A model generated the notes under the pieces. That model ran no database searches. It was not told the origin of the DNA and saw only the letters and a program-made list of their open reading frames with translations. From an uncultured Porphyromonadaceae bacterium (GTDB lineage: Bacteria; Bacteroidota; Bacteroidia; Bacteroidales; Muribaculaceae), in assembly GCA_900541835.1 (NCBI GenBank), contig UQLL01000014.1, positions 1 through 59,333 of the forward strand: a stretch of DNA of 59,333 bases. Direction: 5' to 3'. Positions 1 through 10,385 of this stretch are shown here, in pieces. Made by a program: the position numbers and the translations under genes. Position 1 is the first letter of the stretch, and the number at the start of each line of letters is the position of its first letter.

Positions 1-31
1 AAAGATACGAATTATTTCTCTGATATGCAAA
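1..31 (-). promoter_or_regulatory. Promoter of a gene lying left of the window
   Basis: Read on the minus strand, a TTTG (28-31) is followed after 20 nt by TATCTTT (1-7), cut by the window edge. This matches the Bacteroidota primary sigma promoter TTTG-N19-21-TAnnTTTG. It should drive a minus-strand gene beyond position 1. Confidence 0.6.
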
Positions 32-135
32 TGTTTAATTTATAGAAGTTTCCTTGAGTACGCGGCCGGGACCCGGACGCCACAATGCCACACCTCGCTC
101 GGGGGTCGTGGTCTTACGGTTGCAAAGTTAGGGAC

Positions 136-151
136 GTGGAGAGCTCCACGC
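136..151. other. Short perfect palindrome downstream of the Crp-type gene
   Basis: The stretch cgtggagagctccacg forms a 7-bp stem with a 2-nt centre, 30 nt past the stop of the minus-strand regulator gene. It has no T-run on either side, so a terminator role is only possible. A TAACTTTG-like -7 box (minus strand, 123-130) lies next to it without a visible -33 box. The rest of 32-180 shows nothing I recognise. Confidence 0.3.
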
Positions 152-180
152 CATTAAACTATCTTAATAAATAGTGGAGG

Positions 181-777
181 CTATTTGTTAAAAATCTCCT
201 TGCGGATGTTGGAGAGGTACTGCGGGGTGATGCCGAGGTAGGAAGCGAGGATGCGCTGTGATACGGACTTGACGATCTCGGGGCGGTTGCGCATCAGGGC
301 CAGGTAGCGCTCGCGGGCGTTGCCGGTGAAGAGATCACGCTTCATTTCGTGGAAATAGAGGTCGGCGGCGGCCATATGGAAGTTGTAGAGGGCGAACTCG
401 GGGGAGTCGGCAAGGAGGGCGTCGAAGTCGGGCTTGCGGACCGTGAGGATGCGGCAGGGTGAGCAGGCCTCGACGTTGTCGACGCTCGGACGCCCAGCGT
501 AGTAGCAGTGGTAGATGAGCGTCTGGGTGCCTGCGGTGGCGAAGGCGGAGGTCTTCTCGGTGTTGCCGTCCCAGTGCCAGCGGCGCATTACGCCTGAGAC
601 GAGGATATGGAAGTGCGGGTTGAAGTCGCCCACGCTTATGAGCATCTGCCCGCGGGCGAGCACGCGCAATCGCCCCATGGAGATAAGGCGGTAGAGAACA
701 TGGTCGGGCGGCGGGGCGGAGTTGACGCACTCGGCCACCATCAGGTCGCGGATAAGCTTGGCGGTGTTAGCATCCAT
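181..777 (-). CDS. Crp/Fnr-family transcriptional regulator
   Basis: 198 aa. Residues about 25-115 look like the cyclic-nucleotide-binding beta-barrel (for example LARGQMLISVGDFNPHFHIL and SGVMRRW). Residues 155-197 (RERYLALMRNRPEIVKSVSQ, then ASYLGITPQYLSNIRKEIF) are the typical end of a Bacteroidota Crp-like protein, with a winged-helix reader whose recognition helix lies near ITPQYLSNIRKE. No Fnr-type cysteine cluster is seen: cysteines at 17, 91, 105 and 108 are not at the N-terminus. Effector and targets are unknown. The gene is monocistronic and divergent from lpxD. The -7 box TATCTTTG sits 4 nt before the ATG, so the mRNA may be leaderless. The DNA-binding call is firm, the ligand is not. 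Confidence 0.85.
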   Translation of the reverse strand: MDANTAKLIRDLMVAECVNSAPPPDHVLYRLISMGRLRVLARGQMLISVGDFNPHFHILVSGVMRRWHWDGNTEKTSAFATAGTQTLIYHCYYAGRPSVDNVEACSPCRILTVRKPDFDALLADSPEFALYNFHMAAADLYFHEMKRDLFTGNARERYLALMRNRPEIVKSVSQRILASYLGITPQYLSNIRKEIFNK

Positions 778-781
778 GCCG

Positions 782-789
782 CAAAGATA
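782..789 (-). promoter_or_regulatory. -7 box abutting the start codon of the Crp-type gene
   Basis: TATCTTTG on the minus strand, followed by GCGG... with only 4 nt between its last G and the ATG at 777. No convincing TTTG lies 18-21 nt upstream. Predicts a leaderless or nearly leaderless transcript. Confidence 0.5.
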
Positions 790-845
790 GTCAAAAAAGT
801 TGAAAGTTCAGAAATGCAGGAGGACAGCCTGCTCTCGAATGTCGT

Positions 846-884
846 CTCACACCGACGCACTGGTCATACGTCCTTACACCCTCA
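846..884. repeat. Degenerate short intergenic repeat (GGACGTA...CCAGTGCGT)
   Basis: On the minus strand this reads GTAAGGACGTATGACCAGTG then CGTCGG. It shares roughly 18 of 23 positions with 25593-25615 and resembles the GGACGCACC palindromes elsewhere in the window. It lies between the Crp-type gene and the lpxD promoter. Confidence 0.4.
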
Positions 885-897
885 ACTCGGACACGAG

Positions 898-929
898 TTT
901 GGCAGTATGGAGAATTTTGGCTAAATTTG
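898..929 (+). promoter_or_regulatory. Promoter of the lpxD operon
   Basis: TTTG (898-901), 20 nt, TAAATTTG (922-929). The ATG of lpxD is 22 nt beyond the -7 box, so the leader is about 15-18 nt. Confidence 0.7.
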
Positions 930-951
930 CGCAAAATTTTGAGCTACACCG

Positions 952-1956
952 ATGAAAATGACCTTACGGGAGCTGGCCTCTCTGATAGGAGCCCGGATCG
1001 AAGGTGATGAAACGATGATAGTCAAGGGGTTCGGGCCCCTCGACGAGGCCGGGGAGGGGTTTCTGACTTTCCTGGCCAATCCCAAGTACACACACCTAAT
1101 TTATAATACGCGTGCGAGCGCGGTGCTGGTGTCCGAGGACTTCGTGCCGGAAAAGCCCATCGCCGCGACTATGGTGCGGGTCAAGGACCCGTATGCCACC
1201 CTGGCGGAGCTGATGACCCTGGCCCAGCGCATGACGCAGCATTCGCCGGTGGGCATCGAGCTGCCATGCCGCGTGCCGGAGGGCTTCGAGCTGCCGGAAG
1301 ACGCATATGTGGGCGCGTTCGCGTACGTTTCCGACGACGTTCAGCTCGGCAAGGGCGTGAAAGTCTACCCACAGGTATACATCGGCCCCGGCTGCGTAAT
1401 CGGCGAGGGCACAGTGCTCAATGCGGGCGTGCGCATCTACCCGGGCTGCCGCATCGGCAAGCGCTGCATCATCCACTCTGGCGCGGTGATAGGCGCCGAC
1501 GGCTTCGGCTTCGCCCCCACCGCAAGCGGCGAGTACGAGAAGATACCCCAGCTGGGCCACGTGGAGATCGCCGACGACGTGGAAATCGGTGCCAACACCA
1601 CCATTGACCGCGCCACTTTCGGCGCCACGTGCATCGGCCAGGGCACCAAGATCGACAACCTGGTGCAGGTGGCGCACAACGTGCACATCGGCCGCAACAA
1701 CGTCTTCGCCGCCCAGGGAGGCGTGGCCGGCAGCACCCGCATCGGCGACAGCAACATGGTTGGCGGCCAGGTAGGCTTCGCCGGCCATATCACCGTTGGC
1801 GACCGCAACCAGTTCGGCGCCCAGAGCGGCATTCCCAACAACGTGGGTTCCGACAACGCGCTGCTCGGCTACCCTGCCATCGAGGCACGCCAGTTCGCCA
1901 AGAACCAAGTATACATCAAGAAGCTCGGAAAGCTCTTCGAGCAAGGGAAACTCTAA
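952..1956 (+). CDS. lpxD: UDP-3-O-(3-hydroxyacyl)glucosamine N-acyltransferase
   Basis: 334 aa, the usual family length. LpxD transfers a 3-hydroxyacyl chain from acyl-ACP to the 2-amino group of UDP-3-O-acylglucosamine, the third step of lipid A synthesis, in the cytoplasm. Residues 1-100 form the uridine-binding domain (GFGPLDEAGEGFLTFLANPK). From about 115 there are left-handed beta-helix hexapeptide repeats (IGPGCVIGEGTVLNAGV, IGANTTIDRATFG). The catalytic histidine is His242 in VQVAHNVHIG. It is the first gene of a set with lpxC/fabZ and lpxA on the same strand. The order D-C/Z-A is usual in Bacteroidota. Confidence 0.97.
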   Translation: MKMTLRELASLIGARIEGDETMIVKGFGPLDEAGEGFLTFLANPKYTHLIYNTRASAVLVSEDFVPEKPIAATMVRVKDPYATLAELMTLAQRMTQHSPVGIELPCRVPEGFELPEDAYVGAFAYVSDDVQLGKGVKVYPQVYIGPGCVIGEGTVLNAGVRIYPGCRIGKRCIIHSGAVIGADGFGFAPTASGEYEKIPQLGHVEIADDVEIGANTTIDRATFGATCIGQGTKIDNLVQVAHNVHIGRNNVFAAQGGVAGSTRIGDSNMVGGQVGFAGHITVGDRNQFGAQSGIPNNVGSDNALLGYPAIEARQFAKNQVYIKKLGKLFEQGKL

Positions 1957-1966
1957 CACACAATCT

Positions 1967-2058
1967 AATGAACAATGAATAATGCATGATGAACAATAAC
2001 AGCGACGCACCTATGCACGCGGAGCTTATAGTTCATTGTTAATTGCTCATTTTTCATT
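1967..2058. repeat. Two clusters of 7-bp repeats in inverted arrangement between lpxD and lpxC/fabZ
   Basis: 1967-1994 reads as four heptads (aatgaac aatgaat aatgcat gatgaac). 2031-2058 reads as their complement (gttcatt gttaatt gctcatt tttcatt). About 21 of 28 positions can pair, around a 36-nt centre that contains gcgacgcacctatgcacgcg. This fills the spacer inside the lpx operon and ends 13 nt before the lpxC/fabZ ATG. Confidence 0.7.
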
Positions 2059-2071
2059 TAAAAACACAGAT

Positions 2072-3454
2072 ATGAACCAGAAGACACTCAAGGCATCCTT
2101 CACGCTGCAAGGCAAGGGACTGCACAGCGGCATAGAGATAACGGCGACGTTCAACCCGGCGCCCGCCAACCACGGCTATAAGTTCCGCCGTGTTGACCTG
2201 GAAGGCCAGCCCGTCATCGACGCCCTGGCCGAGAACGTGGTGGACACGGCCCGCGGCACCGTCCTGGCCCGCGGCGACGTGCGCGTGAGCACCGTGGAGC
2301 ATGCCCTGGCGGCTCTCTTCGCCTCGGGCGTGGACAATTGCCTGATTGACGTCGACGGACCCGAAGTGCCCATCCTCGACGGCTCCGGTATGCGCTTCAT
2401 CGAAGAGATAGAGAAGGTGGGCCTGGAGGAACAGGACCACGACAAGGACTACTACTACATACGCGAGAAGACACTGCTCCAGGATCCCGCGACCGGTTCC
2501 TGCATCACCATCTACCCCGACGACAATTTCTCCGTCGAGACGATGGTGGAATACAACTCGGCAGTGCTTCCGAACCAGTTCGCCGTGCTCGACGACCTGT
2601 CCGAGTTCAAGACCGAGGTGGCCGGCGCCCGCACTTTCGTGTTCGTGCGCGAGATAGAGCAGCTGCTCAAGTATGGTCTCATCAAGGGAGGAGACCTGGA
2701 CAACGCCATCGTGATTTACGACCGCGAGACGAGCCAGGAGAACATCAACGAGATCTGCGACCTGATGCAGATGCCGCACATGCACCTCGACAAGCTCGGC
2801 TACATCAACCCGGCCCCGCTCAAGTGGGACAACGAGCCGGCACGCCACAAGCTGATGGACGTGCTTGGCGACCTGAGCCTCATCGGCCGTCCGCTCAAGG
2901 GACGCGTGGTGGCCATCCGTCCGGGGCACACCATCAACACCGCCTTCGCAAAGATGCTGCGCAAGAAAGTTCGCCACACCGACGTGCAGGCTCCGATGTA
3001 CAACCCCGACGACGCACCGCTGATCGACATCAACGGCATCCGCAAGCTCCTGCCGCACCGCTACCCGTTCCTGCTCATCGACAAGATCATAGAGCTCGAC
3101 AAGCGCCATGCGGTGGCCGTCAAGAACGTCACCGTCAACGAGCCATTCTTCCAGGGCCACTTCCCGACGGAGCCGGTGATGCCCGGCGTGCTGCAGGTCG
3201 AGGCCATGGCACAGGCCGCCGGTGTGCTCGTGCTCAACCAGGTCGAGGACCCGGAGAAGTATTCCACCTACTTCCTGAAGATTGACAACGTGAAGTTCCG
3301 CCAGAAGGTGGTGCCGGGCAACACCCTGCTGCTCAGCGTGGGGCTGATGACGGAAATACGCCGAGGCTGCGCCGTGGTCAAGGGCTACGCCTTCGTGGGC
3401 GAGAAGATAGTGTGCGAGGCCGAGTTCATGGCCCAGATCATCAAGAACAAATAA
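2072..3454 (+). CDS. lpxC/fabZ: Bifunctional UDP-3-O-acyl-N-acetylglucosamine deacetylase / (3R)-hydroxyacyl-ACP dehydratase
   Basis: 460 aa from the ATG at 2072. The frame is open from a TTG at 2036, but those 12 codons are repeat DNA. Residues 1-305 are LpxC, the zinc deacetylase committing step of lipid A synthesis. The zinc ligands are His77 (STVEHALAAL), His259 and Asp263 (HKLMDVLGDL), and the likely catalytic histidine is His286 (RPGHTINTAFA). Residues about 316-460 are FabZ, a hot-dog dehydratase of fatty-acid synthesis: LLPHRYPFLLID, the active-site His363 (FFQGHFP) and Glu377 (QVEAMAQAAG). The fusion is typical of Bacteroidota and joins two enzymes that compete for 3-hydroxyacyl-ACP. 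lpxA follows after 12 nt. Confidence 0.97.
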   Translation: MNQKTLKASFTLQGKGLHSGIEITATFNPAPANHGYKFRRVDLEGQPVIDALAENVVDTARGTVLARGDVRVSTVEHALAALFASGVDNCLIDVDGPEVPILDGSGMRFIEEIEKVGLEEQDHDKDYYYIREKTLLQDPATGSCITIYPDDNFSVETMVEYNSAVLPNQFAVLDDLSEFKTEVAGARTFVFVREIEQLLKYGLIKGGDLDNAIVIYDRETSQENINEICDLMQMPHMHLDKLGYINPAPLKWDNEPARHKLMDVLGDLSLIGRPLKGRVVAIRPGHTINTAFAKMLRKKVRHTDVQAPMYNPDDAPLIDINGIRKLLPHRYPFLLIDKIIELDKRHAVAVKNVTVNEPFFQGHFPTEPVMPGVLQVEAMAQAAGVLVLNQVEDPEKYSTYFLKIDNVKFRQKVVPGNTLLLSVGLMTEIRRGCAVVKGYAFVGEKIVCEAEFMAQIIKNK

Positions 3455-3466
3455 CGGAAAGAAGCG

Positions 3467-4255
3467 ATGGACATACTCCGCAACCCCGCGCTCTACAGCG
3501 TGCACCCCGACGCCAAGATAGGCAACAACGCCCGCATCGGTAACTTCACCGTCATCCACGAAGACGTGGAAATAGGCGACAACGTGCTCATCCACGGCAA
3601 CGTGACCATCTTTCCCGGCGCCCGCATCGGCGATAACGTGACCATCTTTCCGGGAGCGGTCGTGTCGGCCATTCCGCAAGACCTCAAGTACCGCGGCGAA
3701 AAGACCTACGCCTACGTTGGCTCCGGCACAACACTGCGCGAGTGCGTGACGGTCAACAAGGGCACCGCCTCGAAAGGCGAGACGCGCGTTGGCGAGAACT
3801 GCCTGCTCATGGCCTATACCCACGTGGCACACGACTGCCGCCTGGGCAACGGCATCATCATCAGCAACGCCAGCCAGCTCGGCGGCGAGGTGGTGATCGA
3901 CGACAACGCCGTAATCGGCGGCGGCAGCCTCATCCACCAGTTCTGCCACCTCGGCAAGGGCATCATGCTCCAGGGCGGAGCGTTAGTGAACAAGGACATC
4001 CCGCCGTACGTCAAAGCTGCCCGCGAACCTATCAGCTATGTGGGACTCAACAGCGTCGGCCTGCACCGCCACGGATACAAACAGGAGGAAATCGACATCA
4101 TCGCGGCCACGTACAGGATTCTCTACCTGAGCGACCTGAACGTGAGCAACGCGGTTAAGCTGATACTGGAAAGAGTGCCGACGCACCCGCTGCGCGACGA
4201 GATCATAGACTTCGTGACCAACTCCCGGCGAGGAGTGATCCGGTCGGCGATCTGA
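3467..4255 (+). CDS. lpxA: Acyl-ACP:UDP-N-acetylglucosamine O-acyltransferase
   Basis: 262 aa, normal length. LpxA puts the first 3-hydroxyacyl chain on UDP-GlcNAc in the cytoplasm. The N-terminal two thirds are hexapeptide repeats (IGNNARIGNFTVIHEDVEIG, IGDNVTIFPGAVVS). The catalytic histidine is His122 in THVAHDCRLGN. The C-terminal part (SVGLHRHGYKQEEIDIIAA) is the helical domain found in LpxA but not in LpxD. It starts 12 nt after lpxC/fabZ and is surely co-transcribed. Confidence 0.96.
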   Translation: MDILRNPALYSVHPDAKIGNNARIGNFTVIHEDVEIGDNVLIHGNVTIFPGARIGDNVTIFPGAVVSAIPQDLKYRGEKTYAYVGSGTTLRECVTVNKGTASKGETRVGENCLLMAYTHVAHDCRLGNGIIISNASQLGGEVVIDDNAVIGGGSLIHQFCHLGKGIMLQGGALVNKDIPPYVKAAREPISYVGLNSVGLHRHGYKQEEIDIIAATYRILYLSDLNVSNAVKLILERVPTHPLRDEIIDFVTNSRRGVIRSAI

Positions 4256-4362
4256 GAGCCAAGCACACAGCTGAATCTCGGTGGCAATTGCCACGCCTCA
4301 ACGGATTATGCGCCTATAGGAGAACGCAACTCACCTCTTTTAATCACCTAATACCAATCACT

Positions 4363-4764
4363 ATGACATTCGGTCAATCGGTCAGCACTTGCTTCGGCAA
4401 GTACGCCACCTTCTCCGGACGCGCCAGTCTCAGCGAGTACTGGTTCTGGTTTCTGTTCCAGCTCGTGGTAATGGGCGGCATCTATGCCATCGCCTTTGCC
4501 TCCAAGTCCATGGTCATCTTCGGCCTCTACGGCCTGGTGGCCCTGGCACTCTTGCTACCTACCCTCGCAGTCGCCGTGCGTCGCCTGCACGACATCGGCA
4601 AGGGCGGCGGCTGGTTCTTCATCACGCTGGTGCCATTCATCGGCAGCATCTGGTACCTGGTTCTGATGTGCACGGGCAGCCAGCCGTTCGAGAACCGCTT
4701 CGGTCTCAATGAGGACCAGATGCGCAATCAGCAGATGAACCACAACGTGACGCCCGGCGTCTGA
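4363..4764 (+). CDS. DUF805 family inner-membrane protein
   Basis: 133 aa from the ATG at 4363. The frame is open further upstream, but that part (MPRLNGLCAYRR...) is not family-like. It has the DUF805 pattern: a short N-terminal FGKYATFSGRASLSEYWFWF, hydrophobic helices at about 22-45 and 48-72, the signature RRLHDIGKGGGW, a third helix, and a hydrophilic tail. Function of the family is not established; members sit in the inner membrane. It is 107 nt after lpxA and followed by a strong terminator, so it may be the last gene of the lpx unit or have its own promoter. Confidence 0.8.
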   Translation: MTFGQSVSTCFGKYATFSGRASLSEYWFWFLFQLVVMGGIYAIAFASKSMVIFGLYGLVALALLLPTLAVAVRRLHDIGKGGGWFFITLVPFIGSIWYLVLMCTGSQPFENRFGLNEDQMRNQQMNHNVTPGV

Positions 4765-4781
4765 ATCCCTCCCCTACCCTA

Positions 4782-4818
4782 AAAGCGGCGCGGCACTCTC
4801 AAGGTGCCGCGCCGCTTT
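4782..4818. terminator. Two-way rho-independent terminator between the DUF805 gene and menE
   Basis: Perfect 15-bp GC-rich stem (4782-4796 with 4804-4818) with a 7-nt loop. It is bordered by AAA on the left and TTT on the right, so it can serve both convergent transcripts. It abuts the menE stop codon. Confidence 0.85.
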
Positions 4819-4819
4819 G

Positions 4820-5839
4820 TCATTTGAGTTTCTGTCGGATGAGCTTGCCGGTAGAGGTATAGGAGAAAGTGGGGAATACGACGATCTCGCGGGGGGCTCG
4901 GATGGGGCCGAGGCGTTCGCGGAGGGCGTTTAAAAGCTGAGAGCCGGGAGTTGAAAGCTGGGAGGCATCAGAGATCGCCGATAGGGCGAGGACTACCCTT
5001 TCGCCCCACTTGGGGTCGGGACGCGAGGTGATGTAGCATGGCTGGAAAGGGGCGAGCAGGTCGGCGACCTCGGCTTCGAGCTGCTGGGGATGGATTTTTA
5101 TGCCTCCGGAGATGATGGCGTGGTCCAGGCGTCCAAGCAGGCGGAAGGTGGTCGAAGACAGCACTTCGGCGCAGTCATTGGTAGTTAGCTGAGGACAGAG
5201 AGCTGAGAGCCGGGAGATTGCCCTGAGCTGGAGGGTGCCGCGGTCGGATAGGGAGCAGGTAATGCCGGAAAGGAGGGTGAACGGGAGGGAGGGGTCGGCG
5301 GTGACGGGCCGCAGGGCGACGTGCGAGGCGGTCTCGGTCATGCCGTAGCTCTCCCAGCAGGTGATGGGGATGGCCGCCAGACGTCGGCGAAGCTCCGGGG
5401 GGATGGGGCTGCCGCCGACAAGGATGTTGTCAACCAGTCTCAGCCGCTCGGGATGGTCAAGGAGAGAGTACAGCTGAGAGGGGACGACGGCGAGCAGGGA
5501 GATGCGCCGCTGTAGGGATGCACGAGCCGTGGGTCCGCCTGTGAACTGCGGGTCCAGGGGATTGTTGGAGGTGGGCTCGGAGGTGAGGTGGCAGCGGGCG
5601 ACGATGGCGCGGACTATCATCATCTTGCCGGCGATGTAGCCGGGGGAGAGACATAGGTGGAGGCGCGACCAGGGGCCGATGCCGAAGAAGCGGTTGGTGC
5701 GCTCGGCGGAACGGCGCATGAGGTCCTTGGGGAGGCGGAGAGGCTTAGGAGCGCCGGTGGAGCCGGAAGTGTGGGCAGACACGTAAGTCTGGTCGGAGTG
5801 CCACTCGGCTATGAACTCGGGAAGGGTCAGCTGCGCCAT
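4820..5839 (-). CDS. menE: o-Succinylbenzoate--CoA ligase
   Basis: 339 aa, short compared with about 450-490 aa in many bacteria, as is common in Bacteroidota. It activates o-succinylbenzoate as an acyl-adenylate and then a CoA thioester in menaquinone synthesis. Acyl-adenylate motifs are SAHTSGSTGAPKP (21-32), WESYGMTETASH (162-173), GRLDHAIISGGIKIHPQQLE (236-255) and the C-terminal lysine Lys332 (TGKLIRQK). Two stretches, residues about 209-218 and 291-303, are encoded by degenerate 7-bp repeats and are probably lineage-specific insertions in surface loops. It overlaps menC by 13 nt and is last in the men operon. Confidence 0.93.
   Translation of the reverse strand: MAQLTLPEFIAEWHSDQTYVSAHTSGSTGAPKPLRLPKDLMRRSAERTNRFFGIGPWSRLHLCLSPGYIAGKMMIVRAIVARCHLTSEPTSNNPLDPQFTGGPTARASLQRRISLLAVVPSQLYSLLDHPERLRLVDNILVGGSPIPPELRRRLAAIPITCWESYGMTETASHVALRPVTADPSLPFTLLSGITCSLSDRGTLQLRAISRLSALCPQLTTNDCAEVLSSTTFRLLGRLDHAIISGGIKIHPQQLEAEVADLLAPFQPCYITSRPDPKWGERVVLALSAISDASQLSTPGSQLLNALRERLGPIRAPREIVVFPTFSYTSTGKLIRQKLK
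4936..4963. repeat. Four degenerate 7-bp repeats inside menE
   Basis: Plus-strand heptads gctgaga gccggga gttgaaa gctggga fit the consensus gytgrga seen elsewhere in this window. They encode MenE residues about 293-301 (SQLSTPGSQ). Confidence 0.6.
5188..5215. repeat. Second cluster of degenerate 7-bp repeats inside menE
   Basis: Plus-strand heptads gctgagg acagaga gctgaga gccggga, encoding MenE residues about 209-218 (SRLSALCPQL). Same register and consensus as the cluster at 4936-4963. Confidence 0.5.
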
Positions 5840-6939
5840 TCGAGAGAGAGGAGGGAAAGCTGAGAGACTTCAGCAGCCTCGGATACGGACGCACCCTGGA
5901 GCGTCCCTACGTGAGACGGGATGGCCTGAGGTGTGGAGGTGAGGCGCTCGCCGTCGAGGTGAAGGGGCGAGGGGGTGTTCCCGACGTAGAGGGCTCCGGT
6001 GCCGAGGCCCTGGGCACGTGTGTGCGTAGGCTCGCCAAGAGAGGCAGTCCACTGCGCGAGTGCGTTGAGGCCGACGTTGCTCTCCAGGGCGGATGTGACC
6101 CACCAGCGGATGCCTTCGCCTTCGGCGGCGGATATCCAGTCTTCGGCGCCGCTGAAGCCGCCGCAGAGTGCGGGCTTGAGGACGAGCATCCGGGGTCGGA
6201 CGTGGGTGAGGAGGGCGCGGCGTTCTTCGGGGTCGTGAATGCCGATGAGGTCTTCGTCCAATGCGATGGGGACTGGCGAGCGGCCGCAGAGTATTGCCAT
6301 CTCGCGGTAGCAGCGGGCTGGTATGGGCTGCTCTATGCTCTCTACGCCGAGGTCGGCGAGCTGGCCGAGCATCTTTTCAACCCTGTCCCAGGGGAGGCCG
6401 CCGTTGGCGTCGACACGTATCTCGAGGTCGAGGTTGTCGCGGCGGATGTCGCGCAGGAGCCTGAGCTCGTCTTCCCAGTCGAGTGCGCCAATCTTGAATT
6501 TGACACAGTGGAAACCGGTGTCGATCTTGGCCTGGGCTCTTCGGCGCATCTGCTCTATGTCGCCCATCCACACCAGGCCGTTGATGGTCAGCGAGTCCTT
6601 GCCGTCGGTGAATGGTCCGGGGTAATAGAGCCTCTTTCCGCCTGAGACGAAGTCGCGCAGAGCCTGCTCGAAGCCATACTGTATAGAGGAGTGGCGGCTG
6701 AGGTCGGTGGGACGGCCCAGGGCTACGTTGGCGAGGAGCTCGAGGAGCTTGAGCTCGTAGTCGGCGTCGGCCTCGGGGCTGAGCCCGGGGAAGATGGCGG
6801 CCTCGCCAAGTCCGTAGACTTCGGGATTGCTCTCGTCATAAACCTTGATGAAGCATGTGAGCTTCTCGGTCATGGTGTCGCGGGACGTGATGGCCGGCTC
6901 CTTGAAGCGGAGGCGGCAGGGGGCATAGCTGAGGCGCAT
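5827..6939 (-). CDS. menC: o-Succinylbenzoate synthase
   Basis: 370 aa, enolase superfamily. It dehydrates SHCHC to o-succinylbenzoate in menaquinone synthesis. The barrel shows the general base pair Lys147 and Lys149 (CVKFKIG), metal ligands Asp177 (RVDANG), Glu203 (IEQPIP) and Asp228 (ALDED), and the opposite lysine Lys255 (VLKPALCGG). The enzyme body seems to end near residue 340. The last 30 residues (GTLQGASVSEAAEVSQLSLL...) are encoded by a palindromic intergenic element plus heptad-like DNA. menB lies 6 nt upstream and the gene overlaps menE. Orientation and order match a menD-B-C-E operon. Confidence 0.94.
   Translation of the reverse strand: MRLSYAPCRLRFKEPAITSRDTMTEKLTCFIKVYDESNPEVYGLGEAAIFPGLSPEADADYELKLLELLANVALGRPTDLSRHSSIQYGFEQALRDFVSGGKRLYYPGPFTDGKDSLTINGLVWMGDIEQMRRRAQAKIDTGFHCVKFKIGALDWEDELRLLRDIRRDNLDLEIRVDANGGLPWDRVEKMLGQLADLGVESIEQPIPARCYREMAILCGRSPVPIALDEDLIGIHDPEERRALLTHVRPRMLVLKPALCGGFSGAEDWISAAEGEGIRWWVTSALESNVGLNALAQWTASLGEPTHTRAQGLGTGALYVGNTPSPLHLDGERLTSTPQAIPSHVGTLQGASVSEAAEVSQLSLLSLEWRS
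5887..5910. repeat. Palindromic repeat A inside the 3' end of menC
   Basis: GGACGCACCCTGGAGCGTCC then CTAC. It is the same element as at 25365, 54343 and 59309, with one imperfect arm. Here it is translated as MenC residues about 345-351. Confidence 0.7.
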
Positions 6940-6945
6940 GGGAGG

Positions 6946-7761
<816 letters not shown>

Positions 7762-7765
7762 GGTA

Positions 7766-9435
<1,670 letters not shown>

Positions 9436-9439
<4 letters not shown>

Positions 9440-10371
9440 TCCTCCACGATTTTTACGGGCACATATCCGCGCAGGAAAGCGTCGGCGGCCATAGCCTTCT
9501 TGCCGCTGGGCTGCAGGTCGAGAATCTCGAGCGGAGCCGTGGCAGTACCTATATAAAGATGTGTCTTGTCAAAGCGGATTTCACCTGGTTCGAGCCGTTC
9601 CTGTTCGAGGGCGATTCGAGTCTTACGCATCTTGACCTCCGTGTCTCCCTTGTGCTCGAGCACCATGCGGGAGAAGGCCGCAGGGTACGGGGAGAGGCCG
9701 CGGACCTGGTTGTGGACGTTCTCGGCGGGACGGTCCCAGCGGATTCGGCAGTCGTCCTTGAAGATCTTCGGCGCGGGAATGAAGTCGCCCTCCGGCTGCG
9801 GAAAGGAACGAACCGTGCCCTCCTGAATCTTAGCCAGGGTGTCAAGGGTCATGTCGGCTCCGAGGGTCATGAGGCGATCGTGGAGGGTTCCGGCGTCGTC
9901 GTCGGGACGTATCTCCTCCTCGCGGGCCTCGATGATGTTGCCGGTATCGATTTCGTGTGAGAGGAAGAACGTGGTGACGCCGGTCTGTGTGTCGCCGTTC
10001 ATGATGGCTCGGTTGATTGGTGCGGCTCCACGGTATCGGGGCAGGAGGGAGGCGTGCAGGTTGAAGGTGCCACGGGGAGGCATGGCCCAGACGACTTCGG
10101 GGAGCATACGGAAGGCGATGACCACGAAGAGGTCGGCGTGGAGTGCGCGGAGCTGTGTCAGGAACTCGGGGTCGCGGAGCTTCTCGGGCTGAAGGAGCGG
10201 CAGCGAGTGCTCCAGTGCCACTTTCTTGACGTCGCTCTGAATGAGCTTGTGGCCTCGACCGGCGATCTTGTCGGGCATGGTGACGACGGCGGCCACGTCG
10301 TAGCCGGCGTTGAGGATGGCCTTTAGCGAGAAGGCGGCGAACTCAGGGGTGCCGAAGAATACTATTTTCAT
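9436..10371 (-). CDS. fmt: Methionyl-tRNA formyltransferase
   Basis: 311 aa, usual length. It formylates the initiator Met-tRNA using 10-formyltetrahydrofolate. The catalytic triad is visible as Asn104, His106 (GTFNLHASLLPRYRGAAPI) and Asp142 (LSHEIDTGNI). The C-terminal OB-like domain covers about 205-311. It overlaps menD by 4 nt, so fmt heads the fmt-menD-B-C-E unit. A repeat B element lies just upstream (10386-10412). Confidence 0.96.
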
Positions 10372-10385
10372 ATCTGTGAGATATG

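Noticed and set aside
55..120. tRNA or small RNA gene in the left flank
   Set aside because: The GC-rich stretch has no cloverleaf arms and no T-loop sequence. Only a weak -7-like box lies near.
2054..3949. 631-residue open frame antisense to lpxC/fabZ and lpxA
   Set aside because: His/Val/Ala-rich antisense shadow of two solid lipid A genes. No family pattern and no promoter.
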